DNA of 6,765 bases, taken from Anaerolineaceae bacterium. GTDB lineage: Bacteria > Chloroflexota > Anaerolineae > Anaerolineales > Anaerolineaceae. Positions 1 to 6,632 of the stretch are shown here, in pieces; the first letter of the stretch is position 1; every line of letters starts with the position of its first letter. The notes beneath the pieces are model-generated. The model made no database searches. It saw nothing but the letters and a program-made list of their open reading frames with translations, and had not been told where the DNA came from. The stretch lies in contig JACZIY010000556.1 of NCBI GenBank assembly GCA_014860845.1, forward strand, positions 1 to 6,765. Direction: 5' to 3'. Made by a program: the position numbers and the translations under genes.

Positions 1-45
1 GATTAATACAAATCATTTATTTATTGGTTTTGTAGTGGGTTAATA

Positions 46-75
46 CAGACAAATATCATAATTTTGGTATATAAT
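46..75 (+). promoter_or_regulatory. candidate sigma-70-type promoter of the act operon
   Basis: A perfect TATAAT lies at 70-75. It is preceded, with an 18-bp spacer, by CAGACA at 46-51, which matches TTGACA at four of six positions. A start near position 82 would give a leader of about 110 nt before the first gene. A second TATAAT at 104-109 has no convincing -35 box. The region is very AT-rich, so chance matches are likely. The placement upstream of the first gene of a tightly packed operon is the main support. Confidence 0.35.
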
Positions 76-77
76 TC

Positions 78-96
78 TTAATGTAATTTAATGTAA
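78..96 (+). repeat. tandem 9-bp direct repeat in the leader, possible regulator site
   Basis: TTAATGTAA occurs at 78-86 and again at 88-96, a period of 10 bp, about one helical turn. A related word, TTCTTAATG, occurs at 75-83 and at 126-134, so the core TTAATG appears three times in this leader. Tandem repeats with one-turn spacing are typical of sites bound by dimeric response regulators on one face of DNA. They lie just downstream of the 70-75 TATAAT box and just upstream of the 104-109 box. Function is inferred; AT-rich sequence yields such repeats by chance more often than mixed sequence does. Confidence 0.35.
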
Positions 97-177
97 CAAT
101 GAATATAATTTTTCTGATGATGAAGTTCTTAATGGTTGCAATTCGTTAAATAAATAAGTTCTCACACCCAATCTATT

Positions 178-184
178 AGAGGAG
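178..184 (+). promoter_or_regulatory. ribosome binding site of the diheme cytochrome gene
   Basis: AGAGGAG ends 7 nt before the ATG at 192. It fixes the start of the first gene and makes the signal peptide begin at that Met. Confidence 0.75.
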
Positions 185-191
185 CGAACAG

Positions 192-1166
192 ATGAACAAG
201 TTAAAACCAATATTTAGTTTCATCGTTATCTTGATTTTGATGATCATCATTGGCAGTATTTCGTATGCGAATGTCTCAGCTCGAGATAAACCCCAGGAAA
301 TCAGCCCGGTTTCGCGTGGTGCACAAATTTTTGATGATTGGACGAGTGTCGTTTCTGACGCGGCGATTCCGGTTGGTAACCACCCCATCTGGTCACGACA
401 GTCAAATAATACCATTTCCGGAACCGACACATGGCGATGTGTAGTTTGTCATGGTTGGGACTATCAAGGAGTTGATGGCGCATTCCGTTCTGGCGCTTAC
501 AGTACCGGTTTTCCTGGACTGCTGGAAGCTTCCACGAAAGATCCATCCACCCTGGTAAAAGCATTAGATGGATCCTCCGACGCTCAACACAATTTCACAT
601 CCATGCTGAGTGAAGACGACATCGATAGTGTTATTGCATTTATTCAGACTGGTTTGATCGATGATAATGAATATATTGACATTGTCACCCGTAAAGTCAC
701 TGGGGGTAATTTAGCGAATGGTAAAGAAAAATACGAACAAACCTGTTCCAGTTGTCACGGTGATGACGGTACTAAGGCGACTTTTCGATATGAAGGTACA
801 GAAGTATCACTGGGAACTTTAGCAGTTCAGGATCCCTGGCGCTTCCTACATCGCACTCGCTTCGGAACTGCACGTGCTCCAGAAATGCCTTTAGGATATG
901 AATTAGGCTGGACTGCTGAAGATGGAAGGGATGTGGTGTATTATGTCCAATCGTCCTTGCCAACTGGCTTTGAAGTTGCCCCTAATGAACCAATGGAAAT
1001 TGAACCTGTTGCTAATCTTGGTGGACCTGCCCAAAATTGGTTCTCCGGGATCGTCACCGCCTTTGGTGCCATGGCGACAAGTCTTGGTTTTGCAATACTT
1101 TTAGGAGCATTGTTTGTTGGGATCATTCTGTTGCTGGTGTGGTTATTGCGCAGCCGGCGAGCGTAG
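192..1166 (+). CDS. membrane-anchored diheme cytochrome c leading the ACIII operon
   Basis: This 324-residue protein carries two c-type heme motifs, CVVCH (residues 83-87) and CSSCH (185-189). Likely distal Met ligands are Met138 for the first heme and Met232, within an APEMP stretch, for the second; both are typical His/Met class I arrangements. Residues 1-30 form a basic, then hydrophobic, signal peptide ending near NVSA. A second hydrophobic segment at about 296-319 is followed by RSRRA, which predicts a C-terminal membrane anchor with the two heme domains outside the cytoplasm. The start is supported by the AGAGGAG site 7 nt upstream. The gene sits 24 bp before actA and is probably co-transcribed with it. 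It is not one of the canonical ActA-F subunits as I know them. By context it is inferred to pass electrons to or from ACIII, perhaps towards an oxidase. Alternatively it could be a subunit peculiar to this lineage. The heme assignment is firm; the exact partner is unknown. Confidence 0.85.
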   Translation: MNKLKPIFSFIVILILMIIIGSISYANVSARDKPQEISPVSRGAQIFDDWTSVVSDAAIPVGNHPIWSRQSNNTISGTDTWRCVVCHGWDYQGVDGAFRSGAYSTGFPGLLEASTKDPSTLVKALDGSSDAQHNFTSMLSEDDIDSVIAFIQTGLIDDNEYIDIVTRKVTGGNLANGKEKYEQTCSSCHGDDGTKATFRYEGTEVSLGTLAVQDPWRFLHRTRFGTARAPEMPLGYELGWTAEDGRDVVYYVQSSLPTGFEVAPNEPMEIEPVANLGGPAQNWFSGIVTAFGAMATSLGFAILLGALFVGIILLLVWLLRSRRA

Positions 1167-1190
1167 TATTTTTAATAAAAGGAGTCTTTT

Positions 1191-1730
1191 ATGAAATCTT
1201 CAATACCCTTATGGCAGCGCTCAAGTGTTCGAATAGTCGGTGCATTGGTGCTGCTGATTCTTTTGGGAGGGGCAGTAGGTGGCATTTATTACACCCAAAT
1301 TCCCCCCGAACAGCCTATTCCTTTTCCTCATAATTTCCATATTGGGGTGGGAGCGCAATGTACTTATTGTCACACAGGCACTTCAACAGGACCCAATGCA
1401 GGGTTACCAACTACAAACAAGTGCTGGGGTTGCCATCAACAAATAGAACCTCGCAATGACAACTTGAAATTGGTTGCCAGTTATGGATCAGAAGGGAAAC
1501 AAATTCCCTGGGTTCCTGTGGCTATCCAACCTGATTTTGTTGTTTTTTCACATCAACCCCATATCAATGCAGAATTGACCTGTGAAACCTGTCATGGAGA
1601 TGTATCACAAATGACAGTAGCCGAACCACAAAAAGGTCAGAATATGGGTTGGTGTCTCGATTGTCATCAGAAAATGTCAACTCCGGAAGAATTTGTCTTA
1701 CTTTCGGATTGCGCCACGTGTCATTACTAA
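1191..1730 (+). CDS. actA: ACIII subunit ActA, pentaheme cytochrome c
   Basis: The 179-residue product has five CxxCH heme motifs, at residues 57-61, 78-82, 131-135, 155-159 and 174-178, the last ending one residue before the C-terminus. One hydrophobic segment at about 13-33 acts as an N-terminal anchor or uncleaved signal, leaving the heme domain outside the cytoplasm. Besides the five motif histidines there are exactly four others (His47, His50, His121, His124). At most four hemes can therefore be bis-His within the chain, and the fifth probably uses a Met (candidates Met141, Met152, Met162). Five hemes with one N-terminal anchor match the ACIII ActA family, which carries electrons away from the iron-sulfur subunit. 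AAAAGGAG at 1177-1184, 6 nt before the ATG, supports this start. The stop lies 15 bp before actB1. A general NrfB- or cytochrome c7-type protein is the alternative, but the neighbours argue strongly for ActA. Confidence 0.92.
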   Translation: MKSSIPLWQRSSVRIVGALVLLILLGGAVGGIYYTQIPPEQPIPFPHNFHIGVGAQCTYCHTGTSTGPNAGLPTTNKCWGCHQQIEPRNDNLKLVASYGSEGKQIPWVPVAIQPDFVVFSHQPHINAELTCETCHGDVSQMTVAEPQKGQNMGWCLDCHQKMSTPEEFVLLSDCATCHY

Positions 1731-1745
1731 TCAAGGAGGAAATCA

Positions 1746-3899
1746 ATGACTGAAAAAATCTCAAGGCGCGATTTTCTAAAAATATCCGGAATAGGTGTTA
1801 CTGCAGCAACTGTAATTACAGGTTGTGGACCATCAGCACGATATGTGACCAGGCAGGCTTATGCCAATATGCCCGAATATAACCAGACTGGTGTGAGTAC
1901 ATATTACGCGACAACATGTAAAGAGTGCCCGGCTGGTTGTGGGCTGATCGTCAGAACACAAGAAGGTCGCGCCATTAAAGTAGAAGGAAATCCTGACCAC
2001 CCGGTCAATAAAGGAAAAGTTTGCTCACGAGGATTAACCACGGTACAGGGAGTTTATAATCCGGATCGTATCACCGGACCTCAAAAGAGAAGCAGAGGAA
2101 GTCGAACTTTCACCTCCATGGAGTGGAAGGATGCTATCACTACTGTGGTGGAAGGAATGAAAAATCCACAAAAAACCGCTTTTCTACTGGGTTTGCAATC
2201 TGATCATTTATTCGACCTTGTTCAGGAGATCTCAGAAAAGGGAGGATTTTCCAAACCAGTTCGATACGGCACTTTAGGAACTCTCGAAGGCAGGTCAACA
2301 TTATTGAAAGCTACCCAGGAACTCTATGGTTTTGATCAGATTCCATTCTTTGATATGGGTAATGCTGATGTAGTATTTTCTTTTGGGGCTAATTTCCTGG
2401 AAACCTGGCTTTCACCATTAGCCTACAGTCGAGGTTTTCGTCAATTACGTAAACAGCCATTGGGAAAGCGTGGATATATTGTTTCCTTTGAAGCACGCCA
2501 ATCTTTATCAAGTGCCAACGCTGATGAATGGATCCCTATCAAACCTGGTAGTGAAGGTCTGGTAGCATTAGCAATTGGAAAAATTGCAGCTACAAAGGTT
2601 GGACTGCCGACTCCTGCCATTTTCGCTGAAGTTAACCTGAACGAGGTATCCCAAATTTCAGGTATTGATATGGAAAAATTACTTCAATTTGGTGAATTAT
2701 TTGGATCAGATAATAAGGCAATCGCTTTGCCTGGTGGTTCTGCGTTGACAACCAGGAATGGTCTGGATGCAGCTAAAGCTATACTGGCTTTGAATGTCCT
2801 GGTTAAAAATACCTTACAAACAGGTGGTGTCTTCCCCGCGTTTGGGGAAAGCCTCTCATCTGATTTTGTTGAAGTAAAAGCACTGATTGACAAAATGAAC
2901 GCAGGACAAGTAGATACGCTCTTTATCCATGGTACCAATCCAGTTTTTGAATTGCCTACATCTTCAGGTTTTCTCGCAGCATTGAAAAAGGTAAAAACAG
3001 TGATTTCATTCAGCACATTTGAAGATGAAACCGCTGTTGAAAGCGATTACGTATTCCCGGATCATGCGGCTTTGGAATCTTTTGGTTATCAGAAAGTTCT
3101 ATTGGGCAGTGATCGTGAAGCTTATTCAGCTATTCAACCGGTTGTTGCTCCTATTCACGATACGAAAGCCACAGCTGATGTTTTTCTGGCAGCCATTTTA
3201 TCGACCGGTGGAAATCTAGCTAATGGTATTCAATACACCGATGAAGTTGATTACCTACAAAAATTTATTACACCCCTGATAGAGAATGAAGGATCATTTT
3301 CTGCTGATGAACTTCCCACATTCTGGACTAAATGGCTGCAGTTTGGTGGATGGTGGAAGACATCCCCAGAACTTGTAAGTTCGGAAGTCACAGTCAATTT
3401 AGATCAAAAATTATCATTTTCCGCTACCCCAAACGTAAAAGAAGGCGAGACTTTCCACCTGGTTACATTTGCCACACAAATGGGTGATGGCGGTGGTGCG
3501 AACCGCCCCTGGTTGCAGGAAACTCCCGATCCAATGACAACAGTCACCTGGAATTCATGGATAGAAATTAACCCAAAAACAGCTGACCAACTTGGAATTC
3601 ATGATGATGATATCGTCGAAGTCAAATCCTTAAGCGGAGAATTCTCCATTGAAGCGATCGTCTATCGTTACCCGGCCATACGCCCGGACACAGTGGCCAT
3701 TCCATTTGGTCAGGGACATTCAGCTTTAGGAAGATATGCAGAAGGAAGAGGCTGTAATCCAGCAATTGTTTGGTCGTCCGACGTTAATCAAGCCGGCGAT
3801 CTTGCCTTATCAGATACAACAGTCACAATAAAACCCACAGGAAAACGACGTCCATTAGCCCGCCAGGAAAGCAAAGAAGGTGTATATGGTGGACATTAG
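1746..3899 (+). CDS. actB1: ACIII subunit ActB1, molybdopterin-oxidoreductase-like, Tat-exported
   Basis: The 717-residue product belongs to the DMSO-reductase-type family. It starts with a twin-arginine signal (SRRDFLK, residues 6-12) and a hydrophobic stretch ending in VITGC, a lipobox-like sequence that would make Cys27 the lipidated first residue. Cys58, Cys61, Cys65 and Cys93 form a CX2CX3CX27C motif, the pattern that binds a [4Fe-4S] cluster in catalytic relatives. The middle contains ACIII-like stretches such as GANFLETWLSP (214-224), HGTNPVFELP (395-404) and FPDHAALESFG (437-447). Residues about 568-695 resemble the C-terminal molybdopterin-dinucleotide-binding fold. The only cysteines are Cys27, the four motif residues and Cys670, so no Cys is available as a molybdenum ligand in the usual position. 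ACIII ActB1 is known to lack molybdenum and to be structural. AAGGAGGA at 1733-1740 sets the start. The closest alternative is QrcB of the related Qrc complex, but the neighbouring pentaheme ActA and ActD favour ACIII. Confidence 0.9.
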   Translation: MTEKISRRDFLKISGIGVTAATVITGCGPSARYVTRQAYANMPEYNQTGVSTYYATTCKECPAGCGLIVRTQEGRAIKVEGNPDHPVNKGKVCSRGLTTVQGVYNPDRITGPQKRSRGSRTFTSMEWKDAITTVVEGMKNPQKTAFLLGLQSDHLFDLVQEISEKGGFSKPVRYGTLGTLEGRSTLLKATQELYGFDQIPFFDMGNADVVFSFGANFLETWLSPLAYSRGFRQLRKQPLGKRGYIVSFEARQSLSSANADEWIPIKPGSEGLVALAIGKIAATKVGLPTPAIFAEVNLNEVSQISGIDMEKLLQFGELFGSDNKAIALPGGSALTTRNGLDAAKAILALNVLVKNTLQTGGVFPAFGESLSSDFVEVKALIDKMNAGQVDTLFIHGTNPVFELPTSSGFLAALKKVKTVISFSTFEDETAVESDYVFPDHAALESFGYQKVLLGSDREAYSAIQPVVAPIHDTKATADVFLAAILSTGGNLANGIQYTDEVDYLQKFITPLIENEGSFSADELPTFWTKWLQFGGWWKTSPELVSSEVTVNLDQKLSFSATPNVKEGETFHLVTFATQMGDGGGANRPWLQETPDPMTTVTWNSWIEINPKTADQLGIHDDDIVEVKSLSGEFSIEAIVYRYPAIRPDTVAIPFGQGHSALGRYAEGRGCNPAIVWSSDVNQAGDLALSDTTVTIKPTGKRRPLARQESKEGVYGGH

Positions 3900-3925
3900 A
3901 GGTAGAAACAAAAAGGAGAACCATT

Positions 3926-4654
3926 ATGACTGAATTACTTGCAAAAGAAGCTCAAGATGAAAAATGGGGCATGGTCATCGACCTTGATATTTGTAGTGGT
4001 TGCCAGGCGTGTGTCACCGCCTGTTCGATGGAAAACAACATTCCTTTCGTTGGCGAGGATGAAATGGCCTACGGACGTGGTATGCAATGGATGCGAATTC
4101 GCAGATACTGGGAAGGTGAATATCCTAATATATCTCCTAACCATCAACCCATGTTATGCCAACAATGTGGCAACGCACCGTGCGAATCCGTTTGTCCCGT
4201 CTTTGCAACACTTCATTCGGAAGTCGAAAAAATTAATTTACAGGTTTATAACCGCTGCATCGGTACACGTTATTGTGCCAACAACTGCCCTTACCATGCT
4301 CGAACGTTTAACTGGTTTGATTATGAAATTCCAGCTCCCATGAATTCATACCTTAATCCAGATGTCACAGTGCGCCGGCGTGGTGTGATGGAAAAATGCA
4401 CTTTCTGCGTTCAAAGGATTGTCAAAGGTAGACAACAAGCCTCTGTTGAAGGCAGAGAGGTTGAAGATGGCGATGTAACCTCGGCATGCGCACAGGCTTG
4501 CCCAACCGATGCGATCACATTCGGAAACCTCAGTGATCCAGAAAGCCGGGTGAGTAAAATGGTGCGCAGCGATCGGGCTTACAAAGAATTAGAAAATCTA
4601 GGAACTGAACCCAGGGTAACATATTTGAAGGGAGGGAAATCATATGGCAGCTGA
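3926..4654 (+). CDS. actB2: ACIII subunit ActB2, iron-sulfur electron-transfer protein
   Basis: This 242-residue ferredoxin-like protein has the four-cluster layout of PsrB/NrfC-type subunits. Cysteines are at 23, 26, 29 and 33; 78, 81, 86 and 90; 111, 117 and 121; and 158, 161, 188 and 192, fifteen in all. The third group reads CIGTRYC, with Thr114 where a fourth cysteine would be expected. This predicts three [4Fe-4S] clusters and one [3Fe-4S] cluster, the composition reported for ACIII. It relays electrons from quinol at ActC to the ActA hemes. In many ACIIIs this domain is fused to the C-terminus of ActB. Here it is a separate gene with its own AAAAGGAG (3911-3918), 26 bp after the actB1 stop and in a different reading frame. 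It has no signal peptide, so export bound to Tat-targeted ActB1 is inferred. Its last 11 bp overlap actC. Confidence 0.93.
   Translation: MTELLAKEAQDEKWGMVIDLDICSGCQACVTACSMENNIPFVGEDEMAYGRGMQWMRIRRYWEGEYPNISPNHQPMLCQQCGNAPCESVCPVFATLHSEVEKINLQVYNRCIGTRYCANNCPYHARTFNWFDYEIPAPMNSYLNPDVTVRRRGVMEKCTFCVQRIVKGRQQASVEGREVEDGDVTSACAQACPTDAITFGNLSDPESRVSKMVRSDRAYKELENLGTEPRVTYLKGGKSYGS
4631..4636 (+). promoter_or_regulatory. ribosome binding site of actC inside the end of actB2
   Basis: GGAGGG lies within the last codons of actB2, 7 nt before the actC ATG at 4644. It decides that start and implies an 11-bp gene overlap with probable translational coupling, which would keep ActB2 and ActC in equal amounts. 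Confidence 0.65.
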
Positions 4655-6095
4655 TGTAAAACCGTTTATTGGTTCAAAAGCTAGTCCCCATCAGGAATCT
4701 GAAGCCGAAGAATTACGCAAAGAGCACTTGATGTTGGATCCTATGCCACGCGATGAAATGAATCAAATGGTCATGGAAGCCATGACCACCACCACACGTA
4801 AATGGTGGGCTTGGGTGATTGGTTTGGGATTGGCAGTTGCTGTTTTATTGTTTGGAGCGTGGGGATATATGATTGCCACTGGTATGGGCGTAGCTGGTAT
4901 TCGCCGCCCTGTTTTCTGGGGTATTTTCATTGTCACCTTTGTCTTCTGGATCGGTATTTCACATGCTGGAACATTTGTATCTGCCATCCTGAGAGTCTTC
5001 AAAGCTGAATTTCGACGCCCATTTACCAGAGCAGCTGAGTTGATGACCACCTTTGGTCTGGCAGCTGGTGCTATATATCCACTGATTCACTTAGGCCGTG
5101 TCTGGGTATTCTATTGGATGATTCCATACCCAAATGCACGCTGGCTATGGCCAAACTTCCGTTCTCCTTTGGTTTGGGATTTATTGGCTATCACCACCTA
5201 TTTACTGAGCAGCACCATTTATTTATTCTTACCCCTCATACCTGACATGGCAATGGCTCGTGATCGCTCTACAGGCTGGCGTCATTTCATTTATAAACTT
5301 CTCGCGCTCGGTTGGCGTGGAACCGAAGCTGAGTGGTTCCGATTACGAAAAGCTATTTCCATATTTGCTTTCGCAATCATCCCGGTGATGTTCTCGGTTC
5401 ATACGATTGTTTCCTGGGACTTTGCAGTAAGCATGGTGTCAGGATGGCAATCCTCCATATTCGGACCATACTTCATCATCGGTGCTATTCTTTCCGGCGT
5501 TTCTGCAGTCGTGACTATTCTTTACATCCTGCGATCAACCATGAAAAATATGGATTATTTCATACGCAAGGAACACTTCGATGCGCTCGGAAAATTGATC
5601 CTGGTTTTCTCCATGGCATGGGCATACTTCTTCTTTAATGAATATCTTCTTGCCTGGTATGGTGGCGATGCTGTTCTACAACAAATTCTTACCTTACACG
5701 CAACTGGTCCATCCGCATGGGTCTGGTATACAATGCTCATCTGCAATGTAGCCATTCCATGGTTATTCCTGTGGAACAAGAAAGTTCGGCGTACTCCCTG
5801 GCTGATGTTCATCATCACATTATTGGTGAATGTAGGTATGTATGCTGAACGCTACACCATCATCCCCCTGACATTAGGTCATCAGAGAAGTCCATTTGAC
5901 TGGGGCATTTACAATCCCACCATCATCGAAGTCAGCATTGCGCTGGGCACCTTATGTTTGTTTATTTTCCTGTATCTGATCGCTTCCAGATTAATTCCTC
6001 TGGTACCTGTCTGGGAAGTTCAGGAAGGTCAAATGAGCCATACTTTACGAAAAATTGGAAAAACCGAAATTCCTTCGGTTACGGAATTGGAATAG
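4644..6095 (+). CDS. actC: ACIII subunit ActC, NrfD/PsrC-like quinol-binding membrane protein
   Basis: The 483-residue product has a hydrophilic N-terminal segment of about 50 residues followed by about ten membrane helices, near 54-76, 87-112, 130-152, 176-200, 238-257, 274-296, 316-338, 357-378, 385-403 and 428-452. This matches the ten-helix ActC/NrfD family in size and topology. Recognisable ACIII-type stretches include GISHAGT (104-110), LIHLGR (147-152), PNFRSPLVWD (170-179), LALGWRG (220-226) and SVHTIVSWDFA (251-261). Charged or polar residues within helices, His107, His149, Asp179, His253, Asp259 and Glu333, are candidates for quinol binding and proton movement; His149 and Asp179 lie where I would expect the quinol-site pair of known structures, but no alignment was run. 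It oxidises quinol near the outer membrane face and hands electrons to ActB2. It overlaps actB2 by 11 bp and is followed after 9 bp by actD. PsrC- or QrcD-type relatives are less likely because of the ActA and ActD neighbours. Confidence 0.93.
   Translation: MAADVKPFIGSKASPHQESEAEELRKEHLMLDPMPRDEMNQMVMEAMTTTTRKWWAWVIGLGLAVAVLLFGAWGYMIATGMGVAGIRRPVFWGIFIVTFVFWIGISHAGTFVSAILRVFKAEFRRPFTRAAELMTTFGLAAGAIYPLIHLGRVWVFYWMIPYPNARWLWPNFRSPLVWDLLAITTYLLSSTIYLFLPLIPDMAMARDRSTGWRHFIYKLLALGWRGTEAEWFRLRKAISIFAFAIIPVMFSVHTIVSWDFAVSMVSGWQSSIFGPYFIIGAILSGVSAVVTILYILRSTMKNMDYFIRKEHFDALGKLILVFSMAWAYFFFNEYLLAWYGGDAVLQQILTLHATGPSAWVWYTMLICNVAIPWLFLWNKKVRRTPWLMFIITLLVNVGMYAERYTIIPLTLGHQRSPFDWGIYNPTIIEVSIALGTLCLFIFLYLIASRLIPLVPVWEVQEGQMSHTLRKIGKTEIPSVTELE
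6062..6080. other. perfect 7-bp inverted repeat at the actC end
   Basis: AACCGAA (6062-6068) and TTCGGTT (6074-6080) are exact reverse complements around a 5-nt loop. The hairpin would form in the mRNA inside the last codons of actC, 13 nt before the actD ribosome binding site. No T-run follows on the + strand, so it is not a forward terminator. A modest T-run follows on the - strand, but no - strand gene is seen here. It could influence mRNA stability or actD translation, or be chance. Confidence 0.35.
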
Positions 6096-6104
6096 GAGGA
6101 GAAA

Positions 6105-6632
6105 ATGGAAACCAATGTTCGTATGATCCTCTTTAAGGAAGACCAGGTTGACCAGGCTTCAGAAGCCATCGAGACACTCCACCACCATGGAATTTCTGAT
6201 AAAGATATTTCCGTCATCTCGGGTGTACCATTCTCTGAAAAAATACTGGGAAGGCCGATGTCCTGGACGCGCGTACCTCAAATTGCTGTTGCAGGTGCCT
6301 TGTTTGGTTTCATTATTGCCATGTTGCTGAACTTTCTGGTCCCAAACATGTATAAATTATCAGTCGGTGGCATGCCGCTCACACCCATTCCGACATCGAT
6401 TGTCGTTACATTCGAATTAACCATGCTGGGGTTGTTGATCAGCACATTTTTGGGTGTGTTTGTTGAAATGCTTTCACCTTCATTTGGTCCTAAAGGTTAC
6501 CATCCCAAAATCGGTGATGGCTACATCGGCATTCTCTTCAATTGTCCAACAAATGCGGATGAAGATACCTGTTTTGAATTACAGGATCTAGGGGCAGAAA
6601 TTGTTGATGTAGAGGAGATAAAACAACCATGA
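6105..6632 (+). CDS. actD: ACIII subunit ActD, DUF3341-type membrane protein
   Basis: This 175-residue protein has an N-terminal soluble part (about 1-55), two membrane helices (about 57-80 and 97-122) and a C-terminal soluble part ending with an acidic region. This layout is that of the DUF3341/ActD family, a small cofactor-free ACIII subunit packed beside ActC. The opening segment, in which a conserved-looking stretch reads MILFKEDQVDQA (7-18), resembles the ferredoxin-like fold that family members show for the pattern 'helper strand, helix with paired residues'; this reading is by eye. The start at Met1 is supported by AGGAGGAG (6094-6101), which overlaps the actC stop codon. Met7 is a possible but less well placed alternative. 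The role in ACIII is structural, or possibly proton-related, and is not settled. The stop overlaps the next start by 4 bp (ATGA), suggesting coupled translation. No heme or iron-sulfur motif is present; there are only two Cys (147 and 156). Confidence 0.88.
   Translation: METNVRMILFKEDQVDQASEAIETLHHHGISDKDISVISGVPFSEKILGRPMSWTRVPQIAVAGALFGFIIAMLLNFLVPNMYKLSVGGMPLTPIPTSIVVTFELTMLGLLISTFLGVFVEMLSPSFGPKGYHPKIGDGYIGILFNCPTNADEDTCFELQDLGAEIVDVEEIKQP

Noticed and set aside
1..191. Tail of an upstream gene or a small ORF in the leader
   Set aside because: All three forward frames meet stops early (for example TAA at 4-6), and no start with a ribosome binding site precedes the one at 178-184.
301..564. 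Minus-strand and out-of-frame open stretches, such as those at 301-564, 2684-3016, 3939-4343 and 5333-5638
   Set aside because: They overlap strongly supported genes, show no recognisable domain or ribosome binding site, and have the composition expected of shadow frames.
700..3230. Shared GGNLANG peptide in the diheme cytochrome (171-177) and ActB1 (488-494) as a repeat
   Set aside because: The match is seven residues in unrelated contexts with differing codons, most likely chance.
1746..4654. actB1-actB2 as a catalytic polysulfide, thiosulfate or DMSO reductase
   Set aside because: The pentaheme ActA, the DUF3341 ActD and the CIGTRYC change in ActB2 fit ACIII, and ActB1 has no cysteine for a molybdenum ligand outside the iron-sulfur motif. 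A Ser or Asp ligand cannot be excluded by eye.
6051..6080. Intrinsic terminator on the minus strand at the actC end
   Set aside because: The T-run after the stem is short and interrupted, and no minus-strand gene is supported here.
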